Below, piece after piece: positions 54,805 through 64,000 of a stretch of 64,000 nucleotides of DNA (positions are counted from its first letter, which is position 1; the number at the start of each line of letters is the position of its first letter). The position numbers and the translations under genes are program-made. Source of the DNA: Laceyella sediminis. GTDB lineage: Bacteria > Bacillota > Bacilli > Thermoactinomycetales > Thermoactinomycetaceae. Below the pieces are notes generated by a model that was not told the DNA's origin, did not search any database, and saw only the letters and a list, made by a program, of their open reading frames with translations. The stretch lies in assembly GCF_003003125.1 (NCBI RefSeq), contig NZ_PVTZ01000004.1:186001-250000 (forward strand). Reading direction: 5' to 3'.

Positions 54805-57800
54805 TCACTTGATCAACACGTTGCTCCGGCAGTGGTCGATAATCCGTTCCAAGTTCCCTTTGTAATTCGCGGCGAACCGTTCCATCGTCTCGCGGTAAAA
54901 TAGGGTGCTTTGATAACGGATCAGGATGAGGAGTTCGCCATTCTCCACAAAGATGTTGAAATCCATTTTGTAAGGCCATTGGGTGAGCGGATTGATTCCC
55001 TGCCCTACGGGCATGTCAGACAAACGATACTCTTCTTTCTCCATATCCCGCACAAATTCACCTTGATAGTTGAAGTTGATCTCCGCTCTTGGTGGCAGGT
55101 GCAACGATTGTTTGAGGGCAGGGTCCGTCAAATATTGCATGATACCGTATCCCACTCCTTTGTGGGGGACTTGGCGCAACGTTTCTTTCACATAGCAGAT
55201 GGTGCGTCTCAGATCTCCTTGATCCGCTTCCAATATGACCGGATAAATGGAGGTGAACCAACCAACTGTGCGGGTGAGATCCACACCATCGATGATTTCC
55301 TCACGTCCGTGCCCCTCCAGATCCACGGCGACCTTGCCTCCGACCCATTCCGATACCGTTTGTGCCAAAGCAGCCAGCAAGAGGTCAATCACCTCGGTTT
55401 GATAGGCACGATGCGCATGTGTAAACAACTCTTTGGTTTCCTCAGCGGGAAGGCGCATGGTGATCGTATGCAAATCTTGGAATAAATACGTTTCCACCCC
55501 GCGCTTGTCAATGGGTAATTTCGGCACCCGCTCAGCCGCCATCCGCTCCCAATATGCACGCTCTTTCAGGAAGTCCGCAGAGTTGGCATAGCGAGACAAT
55601 TGATGGCTCCATTCTTTGAATGAAGTCGTTTTGGCCGGCAAAACAATTTCCTTGCCTGATAGCGCTTGTTCATAAGCACTGTCCAAATCCTCGGAGATGA
55701 TCCGCCATGATACTGCATCAATGACCAAGTGATGGATGATCAGAAGCAGATAATCCCCATCATCCGCATGAAAGACGGCAAGCTTGACCAAGGGTCCCTC
55801 TGCCAATTTGATCGAACGATGAAGGCGGTTAGCTTCTTGTTCGATGCGTTTCGCTATGTTCGCCTCCCCCGCCAAGTTAAACTCCTCCAAGGTGAAGTGC
55901 ACTCCGTCGCGTCCGCGATTGAAGAGGCGAATGCGCCCCCCCTCCCGCCGGCAAACCATCCGCAACGCATCGTGATGTTCAGTGATTTTGACGAACGCCC
56001 TGCGCAAAGCGGCTGTTTTCCAACCTTCTTTCCGCTTAAGGATGATCGCCATGTTCCAATGGTCAACCGTTTCGTTCATGTCAAAAATCCAGTGCTGAAT
56101 CGGAGTTAACGGGACTTCTCCGACAACAAGATCCTGTTCAGACTCCTTCTCCACCGTCCGCAACGCAGGGGCCAATTCCGCAATCGTCGGATGCTGGAAG
56201 AGATCCTTTAAACGCATTTTCAGCCCGTGCTGTGAGAGGCGGGCCGCCACCTGCATCGCTTTGATCGAATCACCGCCCAATTCAAAAAATGGATCGTGCA
56301 CACCTACGCGCTCAAGATGGAGCACTTCTTGCCACACCTCAGCCAACACACACTCCACCGGGGTTCGTGGTGGCACATACTCCCGAAGCGTGCTTCCCGT
56401 TTCCGGGATGGGCAAAGCTCGCTTATCCACCTTGCCATTGGGCGTAAGCGGAAGGTCAGCTAACTCCACAAAGTGGGTCGGCACCATGTAATCAGGCAGT
56501 TCCCGGGCTAAATGCGCCCGCAAATCTTCAATGGAGCAATCATGAGACGTCGTGTAGTAAACACACAATTCCTGTCTCCCATCGGGCATGGCCTGCGTGA
56601 GCGCAACAGCCTCTTTCACCGCCTCATGCTGCAGCAGACGCGCGCTGATCTCTCCCAGTTCGATGCGATATCCGCGAATCTTCACTTGATCATCGATCCG
56701 CCCCAGGAATTCCAAGCTCCCATCTGGCAACCACTTGACCAAGTCTCCGGTCTTGTAGAGTCGCTCACCCAAGTCAAACGGGCTTTCGACGAACTTTTCC
56801 GCTGTCAGCTCCGGAAGATGCAGGTATCCCCGAGCTAGACCAACGCCGCTGACACACAGCTCACCTGGCACTCCGATCGGTTGCAATTGATGGTGTTTGT
56901 TCAAGACGTAAACGCGGTGGTTGTCAATCGGCTTTCCGATCAAGATCGGCTGATCCGCTTTCAGCTCACAGCTTGTCGTCACCACGGTGTTCTCAGTAGG
57001 TCCGTAATTGTTGATGACAGCATATGTTTGCGGAACCATCCGTTGCAATCGGTCGCCGCCGACAAGCAACGTTTTCAGAGTACGGTTGGGCAATTGCATG
57101 AATTGCTCCGCCACTTGGGTCGGCAAAAAGCTGATCGTCACTCCTTGTTGCTCCATGTAGCGATTGAGAGCTTCTATTTCATAACGCAATTCCTCGTCAA
57201 TGATGATGAGAGCCGCTCCCGCTACCAATGTAGGGAAAATCTCCCAGACGGAAGCATCAAAACCAACTCCGGCATATTTGGTCATCCGATCTTCTTCCGT
57301 CACATGGAACCGACGGTTATGCCAAGTAACCAGATTCACTAACGCTTTGTGCTCCACCATCACGCCCTTTGGTTTACCTGTTGAGCCTGATGTGTAAATC
57401 ACGTACGCCAAATCATGGGGGTTATGAGACAGTGCCAGTTCCTCTCCTGCACCTCCGCCATAATCAAAGGCACCCAAGTCTAATTGCCGGACGCTCGCCA
57501 ACGCGGGAACGTCGCCGTGCGTCAACACGATTTCTGCTCGGCTGTCCGCCACCATATAGCGAATGCGTTCTTCCGGATATTGCGGGTCTATGGGCAAATA
57601 AGCGGCTCCCGCTTTCAAAATGCCCCAAATGCCAATGATCATCTCGATAGAAGGCTTCGTGAGCAAACCTACGATCTGCCCCCGAGCAACTCCCATTCTA
57701 TGAAGCGCTCCGGCCACGAGATTTGCCCGCCGGTTTAATTCACGGTAAGTAATCCGCTTTTGCCCATGGATCACTGCGGTTCGATCGGGAACCAGGCTCA

Positions 57801-60800
57801 CGCGCTCGGCAAACAATTGTGTGACAGTGCGTTGATGTGGATAAGGTGCTTCCGTTCGGTTAAACTCGTACAGGACTTGCGTTTTCTCCATCTCTGTCAT
57901 CAATTCCACCTGACTGACCAGCAGTTCCGGCTTCTTGGCTACCTGCTCCAAAATATGTGTAAAATGCTGTGTCATGCGGCGGATGGTCGCTTCAGAGAAC
58001 AAGTGCGTGCTGTACTCGACACTTCCTTCCAACTCTTCTCCTTCTGCAATCACCCAACTGAGGTCAAATTTGGCTTTTTGCCACCCCCACTCAAATGGGT
58101 GGACTTCCAAATCCGGCAACGACAAACGGGGAGCATCCAAGTTCTGTACGGCAAAAACCGTGTCAAACAATGGATTGCGGCTCATATCCCGTCTCAGTCC
58201 CAGCTTTTCCAACAAGTCTTCCATGGGGTAGCTCTGATGTTCCATCACATCGAGCACCCGTTCCTTCACGTGATCCACCAGCTGGCGGAACGATTGATCC
58301 TCCCGCACTTGATTGCGTATCGCCAGCGTGTTGGCAAACATCCCGACGATCGGCTCCATCTCGGCATGCGTGCGCCCGGCCAGCGGGGTGCCAACAACGA
58401 AATCATCTTGCCCCGTATATTTGTTAAGTAATACGCAGTACGCCGCCAACAGCACCATATACAAGGTCGCACCCGTTTGGCTGGCCACCTTGCGCAAGTT
58501 CTCGGTGGCGTCAGCCCCTAAGTGAAAGGCGAATCGCTGCCCTTCAAAACGTTGCACGGGTGGACGCGGCCGGTCAGTCGGTAGCTCCAAGACGGGCAAA
58601 TCCCCTGCAAACATCTCAAGCCAAAACGCCTCGTGACGGCGGCGGGCCGCTTGCGCAGATGCACTTTCCTGCCACATGGCAATGTCTTTGAATTGCACCG
58701 TGGGAGCAGGCAACGTTTCACCTTGATACAGTCGCATTAGATCTCGAATCAAGATATTGACTGATACCCCATCACCGACAATATGATGCAAGTCAAGCAC
58801 CAGCACGTGTTGATCAGCATGTAACCGGATTAAGCCGACTCGGAACAACGGTGCCTCATCCAAGGCAAACGGGCGAACGAATCGCCGGAGTTCAGCCTCG
58901 GCTTCCACTTCGTCCTGCGCTTCCATCCATTCGATCGACAAAGGCACGTGAGCGTGAACCTTCTGCTTCAATGCCCCACCGACCAAATGGAACGAGGTGC
59001 GCAAGCTTTCATGCCTTTCTATTAACTGCTGGCACGCCCATTGCAATCGCTCCTCTTGGAGTTCGCCATGCAGGCGGAACGCTAACGGCATGTTGTACCC
59101 TGTGCCTACTCCTTCGAGTTGGCTCACCACATATAAGCGTTTTTGTGCGGATGTGACAGGGTAATATTCCTGCATTGGCGCCACTGGAATCGCTTCTTTC
59201 ACATGAGCCCGACCATGGATGAATTCCGCTAACTCCTTGATCGTGGGATGCGCGAACAACTCCCGTAGTGAAAGGTCTACCCCCCACTCTTCTTGCAAGC
59301 GGGACGTCAAAGTCATTGCTTTCAACGAATGTCCACCCAAGGCAAAGAACGAATCAGTACGGCTAACGCGCTTTACCTGTAACAACTCTTGCCAGATAGC
59401 TGCCAACTTCTGCTCTGTAGGAGTGGCTGGTGGCGTGTACGCTTCGGCTTCAGAATCCCCACTCGGTTCCGGCAGGGCCTTTTTATCCACTTTGCCATTG
59501 GCCGTCAGCGGCATCTGTTCCAATGGAACCCAATGGGAGGGAATCATGTAATCAGGCAATTCTTGCGCCAGATGTGCCCGCAACTCGGCGATGTCGCAAG
59601 CTTCTTCCAATGTGAAGTAAGCGCACAGCCTTCTTTCTCCATCGTCCCCTTCCCGTGCAAACACTACCGCTTCCCGAACCGCTGGGTGCTGCAAGAGTCT
59701 AGCAGTCACTTCTCCCGGTTCAATCCGATATCCCCTGATTTTCACCTGCTCATCGACTCGGCCGATAAACTCGATCTGGCCATCAGCCGTCCACCGTACC
59801 AAGTCTCCGGTTTTATACATTTTTTCCCCCGCCGCAAACGGGTTGTCGACAAACTTTTCCGCAGTCAGATCAGGACGATGCAGATAGCCGCGAGCCAAAC
59901 TCTCCCCACTGACACACAACTCGCCGGGCACGCCGATCGGTTGTAACTGGCCGTCGCGATTGATGACATACACCCGATTGTTGGCAACCGGCTTGCCGAT
60001 GGTTATCGCTTCGCCTGGCATTACCGGCCCGCTGGTCGTCACCACTGTATTTTCCGTCGGACCGTAATTGTTGACAACGACATAAGGGCGCGGCTCCACT
60101 TGTTGTAAACGGTCCCCACCGACCAACAATATCCTTAAGGAACGGTTTTCCAAGCGCATAAACTGTTCAGCCACCGGTGTGGGCAAAAAGCTGATCGTGA
60201 TCCCATTTTCATTCATATAACGGTTTAAACCGATCACATCATGGCGCAGCGACTCCTCAATCACATGAATGGTCGCCCCTGCGATCAAACTGGGAAAAAT
60301 CTCCCAAACCGAAGCATCGAAACCAAGACCCGCGTACTTGGTTGATCTGTCTCGCTCCGTCAATCCAAATTCCCGCACATGCCAGCAGGCGAGGTTGACC
60401 AGTGAACGGTGTTCCACCATCACCCCTTTGGGTTTTCCGGTTGATCCGGAAGTATAAATCACATAGGCCAAGTCGGCAGCTTTATTGACTAGGGGCACGG
60501 ATGGTACCTCTTTGCCTGATAACTGTAGTTCATCCAACGTCAAAACCGGTGCGTCTTTGATCCGTTCCTTGATCCCCGCGTGCGTCAACGTATACGGCAC
60601 TCGGCTATCCTCCAACATGTACTTGATCCGCTCCGCCGGATACTCCGGGTCGATCGGCAAAAACGCGGCCCCCGCTTTCAATACACCCAACATGGCCACA
60701 AACAGATCAAGCGATGGCGGCAACATCAATCCGATGATTTGCTCCCGTTGCACGCCCCGGTCACGTAACAGCTGCGCTAATTCATTGGATCGCCGATCCA

Positions 60801-63800
60801 GCTCGCGGTAGGTGAGTGATTCTCCCTGACACACTACCGCCGCATGCTCTGGCGTGCGTGCAGCCTGTTCCACGAACAATTGATGAATCGGTTTATCCTG
60901 CGGGTAAGGGTGAGCCGTCTCATTGAACGTCCCTAGCAGAAGCTCTTTTTCCGCTTCGGTCACCAATCCGATGTCCCGCAAACGCATCTGTGGCCGTTCC
61001 ACGATTTGCTCAATGATATGGATGAAATGACCGATCATGCGCTGAACCGTTGCCTCTGTAAACAAATGGGTGCTATACTCAACGGTCCCTTGCACTTGCT
61101 CGCCTTCTGCCACCACCCAACTCATGTCAAATTTCGCCTGTTTCCACTCCATTTCAAGCGGCGTCCATGTCAATCCAGGCAAAACGAGTGCGGACAAGTC
61201 CATGTTTTGCACGGCAAATAGTGTGTCAAACAACGGGTTGCGGCTTAAATCGCGGGCAAGTCCCAGCTTTTCCACCAATTCTTCAAACGGGTAGTCCTGA
61301 TGTTGCATCATTTTCAACACGCGTGCTTTGACTTGGGCCAAAAATTCCGCAAATGTCTGCTCAGGCTGGTGTGTGTTGCGCACAGCCAGCGTGTTGACGA
61401 ACATACCGGCTACCGGTTGCATGTCTGCGTGGGAGCGGCCTGCGATGGGGGAACCGATGATAATATCTTCTTGCCCGGTGTATTTTGCCAATAGCACATG
61501 ATAAGCGGCCAACAGCAACATATACAGGGTCACATTTTGCTCTTCCATCAATCGCTTGAGTTTACGCGTCAATTCCGCGTCCAGCGCAAAGGTCACATAC
61601 GCCCCATCAAACTGTTGCACGGGGGGACGCGGGAAATCGGTCGGCAATGTCAACACCGGCAACTCTCCCGCCATTTCCTGCAGCCAAAACGCTTCGTGAC
61701 GCTTCCACTCGGCGCGCACCGCATCACTTTGTTGCCACACGGCTATATCTTTATACTGCAACGGAAGCGGGGGCAGGCGCTCCCCTTCGTAGAGCCGCAC
61801 CAAGTCTTGGAACAAAAGATTCATCGTCACCCCATCGGCGATCATATGGTGCAGATCCATCACCAGCACAGCCCGCTCCGGTGCAAGGCTGATCAGCCCT
61901 ACTCGAAACAGCGGTGCCTGATCCAAAACAAACGGCCGGACGAACGCACGCAACTGATCCCACATTTCCTCCTCAGACCCTGCCGTCATCTTTTGGATCG
62001 CAAATGAAACGTCCTGATGCACTTTTTGTTTTAGTTCTCCCTCCACCAGATGGAAGGAAGTGCGCAAACTCTCATGCCGGGCGATTAACTGGCCGAAAGC
62101 CCGCTCAAGCCGCTCCACTTCAATACGCCCCTGCAAATCGAAAGCCATGGGCATATTGTAGCTGACACCCGATCCCTCCAGCTGGCTGACCACATACAAC
62201 CGCTTTTGTTGGGAAGATGCGGGGTACCACTCCTGCGCGGGTGCCGGTTTGATCACCAGCTGTTCTGATTCCCGGCTTGCCTGCACATAGCTTGCCAGAT
62301 TTCTTACCGTCGGCCGCGCAAACACTTCTTGGAGCGGCAAATCGACACGAAGTCGCTTATGCACTTGTGAAGCCAAAATCATCGCTTTCAGCGAGTGCCC
62401 GCCCAATTGGAAGAAGTTTGCCGTCACACTGACCCGCTCCAGATTCAACACCTCTTGGAAAATCTCCGCCAAGCTGGCTTCCAGCTCATTCGCTGGGCGG
62501 ACATAATCGGCTTCAGTCCGCAAGCTGTGCGTGGGCTTGGGCAAGGAACGCTTATCGACTTTCCCATTGAACGTAAGTGGTAAATCAGCGATCTCCACAA
62601 AATAATCTGGCACCATGTATTCCGGCAATCCAGCCTGCACATGCTGGCGCAATTCGGACATTTCGCATGGCTCTCCCAACATGACATAGGCACATAAGTA
62701 TGAGTGCCCGTGCTCATCTTTGTCTGCGATTACAACGACTTTTTCTACTGCGGGATGCTCAAACAGTTTGACTTCGATTTCACCGAGCTCAATACGGTGG
62801 CCGCGTATTTTCACCTGGCCATCCATCCGATCGATATACTCTATGTTGCCGTCGGGCAACCACCGCACCAAATCCCCGGTACGGTACATGGTTCTGCCCG
62901 GTTCAAAGGGGTCAGGCACAAACCTTTCCGCGGTAAGCTCCGGCCGGTTGAGATACCCCAAAGCCACTCCGTCTCCGCTGACGCACAATTCACCGGGCAC
63001 GCCAATCGGTTGCAACTGATTGGATTTGTTCACCACATAAAGTTTGGTCGCATTGACAGGCTTACCGATGGGAACCGTTTGCTGCTCCAGCCAGTATGGT
63101 TCACACCGATACATGGTCGCATACACCGTGCCCTCAGTGGGGCCGTAGGCATTGACAAGGCGATCATTGCCCAACACCGCCAACGCTTTGCGCACATGCT
63201 TAAGCGAGGCTTTTTCCCCACCAAATATCAGCTTCCGCAAATCAGCGAGGGCGGAGACGTTTAGATCGACGATGGTGTTGAACAATGCCGTCGTCATAAA
63301 GCAGATGGTGATTTTCTCTTCTCGAATCAAGGCCGTTATTTGATTCAAATCAAGCAAAACCTCTTTGGGCGCCAACACCAATTTTGCGCCGTGAAGCAAG
63401 GCTCCGAATATATCAAACACGGACCCGTCAAACGTGAAGTTGGCTAGCTGTAGCATCGCATCTTCAGCGGTGATGTCTACATCCCCCGTCTGAACGATCG
63501 TGCGTACAACGTTGTAATGGCATGAGATGCTCCCTTTGGGCGTCCCGGTAGAACCTGATGTGTAGATCACATAGATCATGTCCTCCGGCCCGCTCATAAG
63601 CGGGAGGTTGTCCCCCTCTTCCCCGGCCCAGACTTTTTCGTCAAGGATAACAACATCTCCCATGAAAGTGGGCGGCAAACATAGATGCGGCTGTTTCACA
63701 ATCAAGGAAATATGGCCGTCATCCAGCATGAATTGGATGCGTTCTTCCGGATAATTGGGATCGATCGGCACATAGGCGGCACCAGCCTTAATGATCGCAA

Positions 63801-64000
63801 ACATGCCGATGATCATCTCCAAAGAGCGCTCTGCCATGAGGCCGACCAACTGGCCTCTCACCACTCCACGTCTGCGCAACACGCGAGCCAAGCGATTCAC
63901 CTCGGCATTCAACTCCCGATAGGTCAGCTGGCGGGTGCCCATCTTAAGCGCGACATGGTCGGGGGTCCGTTCAACCTGCTCTTCAAACAGCTGTTGGACC
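54805..64000 (-). CDS. nonribosomal peptide synthetase, 3' part (A-PCP, C-A-PCP, C-A-PCP-E)
   Basis: More than 3060 residues are visible; the frame is open through the window edge, so the N-terminus is missing. Domains in order of translation: A1 (from the edge to ~62550; YVIYTSGSTGTPKGS), PCP1 (GGHSLK at 62403-62386), C2 (HHMIADG at 61851-61831), A2 (~60880-59500), PCP2 (GGHSLK at 59337-59320), C3 (HHIVGDG at 58788-58768), A3 (~57820-56420), PCP3 (GGDSIK at 56277-56260, the form seen before E domains) and E (HHLVIDAVSW at 55734-55705, EGHGRE, TVGWFTSIYP). Hand-read codes: A1 D-G-F-F-I-G-A-V-Y (Ile/Val-like), A2 and A3 D-A-W-F-L-G-N-V-V (Leu). No thioesterase follows, so a chain ending in D-Leu must pass to another enzyme. 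Confidence 0.93.
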   Translation of the reverse strand, partial: VQQLFEEQVERTPDHVALKMGTRQLTYRELNAEVNRLARVLRRRGVVRGQLVGLMAERSLEMIIGMFAIIKAGAAYVPIDPNYPEERIQFMLDDGHISLIVKQPHLCLPPTFMGDVVILDEKVWAGEEGDNLPLMSGPEDMIYVIYTSGSTGTPKGSISCHYNVVRTIVQTGDVDITAEDAMLQLANFTFDGSVFDIFGALLHGAKLVLAPKEVLLDLNQITALIREEKITICFMTTALFNTIVDLNVSALADLRKLIFGGEKASLKHVRKALAVLGNDRLVNAYGPTEGTVYATMYRCEPYWLEQQTVPIGKPVNATKLYVVNKSNQLQPIGVPGELCVSGDGVALGYLNRPELTAERFVPDPFEPGRTMYRTGDLVRWLPDGNIEYIDRMDGQVKIRGHRIELGEIEVKLFEHPAVEKVVVIADKDEHGHSYLCAYVMLGEPCEMSELRQHVQAGLPEYMVPDYFVEIADLPLTFNGKVDKRSLPKPTHSLRTEADYVRPANELEASLAEIFQEVLNLERVSVTANFFQLGGHSLKAMILASQVHKRLRVDLPLQEVFARPTVRNLASYVQASRESEQLVIKPAPAQEWYPASSQQKRLYVVSQLEGSGVSYNMPMAFDLQGRIEVERLERAFGQLIARHESLRTSFHLVEGELKQKVHQDVSFAIQKMTAGSEEEMWDQLRAFVRPFVLDQAPLFRVGLISLAPERAVLVMDLHHMIADGVTMNLLFQDLVRLYEGERLPPLPLQYKDIAVWQQSDAVRAEWKRHEAFWLQEMAGELPVLTLPTDFPRPPVQQFDGAYVTFALDAELTRKLKRLMEEQNVTLYMLLLAAYHVLLAKYTGQEDIIIGSPIAGRSHADMQPVAGMFVNTLAVRNTHQPEQTFAEFLAQVKARVLKMMQHQDYPFEELVEKLGLARDLSRNPLFDTLFAVQNMDLSALVLPGLTWTPLEMEWKQAKFDMSWVVAEGEQVQGTVEYSTHLFTEATVQRMIGHFIHIIEQIVERPQMRLRDIGLVTEAEKELLLGTFNETAHPYPQDKPIHQLFVEQAARTPEHAAVVCQGESLTYRELDRRSNELAQLLRDRGVQREQIIGLMLPPSLDLFVAMLGVLKAGAAFLPIDPEYPAERIKYMLEDSRVPYTLTHAGIKERIKDAPVLTLDELQLSGKEVPSVPLVNKAADLAYVIYTSGSTGKPKGVMVEHRSLVNLACWHVREFGLTERDRSTKYAGLGFDASVWEIFPSLIAGATIHVIEESLRHDVIGLNRYMNENGITISFLPTPVAEQFMRLENRSLRILLVGGDRLQQVEPRPYVVVNNYGPTENTVVTTSGPVMPGEAITIGKPVANNRVYVINRDGQLQPIGVPGELCVSGESLARGYLHRPDLTAEKFVDNPFAAGEKMYKTGDLVRWTADGQIEFIGRVDEQVKIRGYRIEPGEVTARLLQHPAVREAVVFAREGDDGERRLCAYFTLEEACDIAELRAHLAQELPDYMIPSHWVPLEQMPLTANGKVDKKALPEPSGDSEAEAYTPPATPTEQKLAAIWQELLQVKRVSRTDSFFALGGHSLKAMTLTSRLQEEWGVDLSLRELFAHPTIKELAEFIHGRAHVKEAIPVAPMQEYYPVTSAQKRLYVVSQLEGVGTGYNMPLAFRLHGELQEERLQWACQQLIERHESLRTSFHLVGGALKQKVHAHVPLSIEWMEAQDEVEAEAELRRFVRPFALDEAPLFRVGLIRLHADQHVLVLDLHHIVGDGVSVNILIRDLMRLYQGETLPAPTVQFKDIAMWQESASAQAARRRHEAFWLEMFAGDLPVLELPTDRPRPPVQRFEGQRFAFHLGADATENLRKVASQTGATLYMVLLAAYCVLLNKYTGQDDFVVGTPLAGRTHAEMEPIVGMFANTLAIRNQVREDQSFRQLVDHVKERVLDVMEHQSYPMEDLLEKLGLRRDMSRNPLFDTVFAVQNLDAPRLSLPDLEVHPFEWGWQKAKFDLSWVIAEGEELEGSVEYSTHLFSEATIRRMTQHFTHILEQVAKKPELLVSQVELMTEMEKTQVLYEFNRTEAPYPHQRTVTQLFAERVSLVPDRTAVIHGQKRITYRELNRRANLVAGALHRMGVARGQIVGLLTKPSIEMIIGIWGILKAGAAYLPIDPQYPEERIRYMVADSRAEIVLTHGDVPALASVRQLDLGAFDYGGGAGEELALSHNPHDLAYVIYTSGSTGKPKGVMVEHKALVNLVTWHNRRFHVTEEDRMTKYAGVGFDASVWEIFPTLVAGAALIIIDEELRYEIEALNRYMEQQGVTISFLPTQVAEQFMQLPNRTLKTLLVGGDRLQRMVPQTYAVINNYGPTENTVVTTSCELKADQPILIGKPIDNHRVYVLNKHHQLQPIGVPGELCVSGVGLARGYLHLPELTAEKFVESPFDLGERLYKTGDLVKWLPDGSLEFLGRIDDQVKIRGYRIELGEISARLLQHEAVKEAVALTQAMPDGRQELCVYYTTSHDCSIEDLRAHLARELPDYMVPTHFVELADLPLTPNGKVDKRALPIPETGSTLREYVPPRTPVECVLAEVWQEVLHLERVGVHDPFFELGGDSIKAMQVAARLSQHGLKMRLKDLFQHPTIAELAPALRTVEKESEQDLVVGEVPLTPIQHWIFDMNETVDHWNMAIILKRKEGWKTAALRRAFVKITEHHDALRMVCRREGGRIRLFNRGRDGVHFTLEEFNLAGEANIAKRIEQEANRLHRSIKLAEGPLVKLAVFHADDGDYLLLIIHHLVIDAVSWRIISEDLDSAYEQALSGKEIVLPAKTTSFKEWSHQLSRYANSADFLKERAYWERMAAERVPKLPIDKRGVETYLFQDLHTITMRLPAEETKELFTHAHRAYQTEVIDLLLAALAQTVSEWVGGKVAVDLEGHGREEIIDGVDLTRTVGWFTSIYPVILEADQGDLRRTICYVKETLRQVPHKGVGYGIMQYLTDPALKQSLHLPPRAEINFNYQGEFVRDMEKEEYRLSDMPVGQGINPLTQWPYKMDFNIFVENGELLILIRYQSTLFYRETMERFAANYKGNLERIIDHCRSNVLIK

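Noticed and set aside
54910-62165. Many plus-strand frames opposite the NRPS gene
   Set aside because: All mirror repeated NRPS domains (similar shadows recur in each module) and have no family features.
1-64000. CRISPR arrays, rRNA and tRNA genes
   Set aside because: No regularly spaced direct repeats, no rRNA-like sequence and no recognisable tRNA cloverleaf were noticed; a dedicated search was not possible.

Overview
The window looks like the chromosome of a spore-forming, Gram-positive member of the Bacillales. The reading is based on spoVS, a gerA-type germinant receptor operon, spoIIIE, tepA/ylzJ, rny-ymdB, recA-recX, a T-box-controlled thrS and strong GGAGG ribosome sites. The order spoIIIE .. 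ymfF-ymfH-ymfI-ymfJ-ymfK-rodZ(ymfM)-pgsA-cinA-recA-rny-ymdB-spoVS, all on the minus strand, is the conserved Bacillus ymf/recA segment. Extra genes, such as an extended RodZ family and 2-oxoacid:ferredoxin oxidoreductase, make a Thermoactinomycetaceae-like host plausible; that genus-level guess is inference.

Layout. 1-5.5 kb is an AT-rich accessory region: a membrane protein, a frameshifted DUF4145 remnant, a three-gene operon of tiny proteins and, divergent from it, an HTH-TPR regulator of the RRNPP type, followed by a decayed coding fragment. 5.5-13.2 kb carries an MBL-fold hydrolase, korB/korA, an M19 dipeptidase, spoVS (with a SigH-type promoter), ymdB and rny. 13.4-18.5 kb is a recA-recX operon (LexA box plus SigA promoter) that continues into an Mre11-like nuclease and a Rad50/SbcC-like ATPase split over three reading frames. 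18.6-22.5 kb has a DUF59 Fe-S assembly factor, a DEAD-box helicase, cinA and pgsA. 22.7-27.8 kb holds four successive RodZ-like HTH/membrane proteins where Bacillus has one. 27.9-32.5 kb is ymfK, ymfJ, ymfI, ymfH and ymfF. 32.7-38.7 kb is a BMP-type nucleoside ABC transporter with two lipoproteins. 38.8-41.2 kb is the SpoIIIE/FtsK translocase.

41.2-45.8 kb is an island-like insertion separating spoIIIE from ylzJ-tepA. It contains a small TA-flanked inverted-repeat element, a perfect palindrome, a CrtI/CrtISO-like oxidoreductase and three unrecognised membrane proteins. 45.8-48.0 kb is ylzJ, tepA, dihydrofolate reductase and a DUF402 gene with an apparent frameshift. 48.4-52.3 kb is gerAA-AB-AC. 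52.4-54.75 kb is thrS with a T-box leader and a consensus promoter. From 54.8 kb to the window edge runs the 3' part of a very large NRPS gene: A-PCP, C-A-PCP, C-A-PCP-E, with hand-read specificity codes of Ile/Val-like, Leu and Leu, ending in an epimerization domain with no thioesterase.

A recurring design stands out around the RodZ genes. At three consecutive gene boundaries the T-run of the upstream terminator is itself the start of the next gene's TTGAC(A/G) -35 box, so each unit is insulated from and restarted at the same few bases. No tRNA, rRNA or CRISPR array was recognised. Coordinates derived by hand rather than from an ORF may be off by one or two bases.
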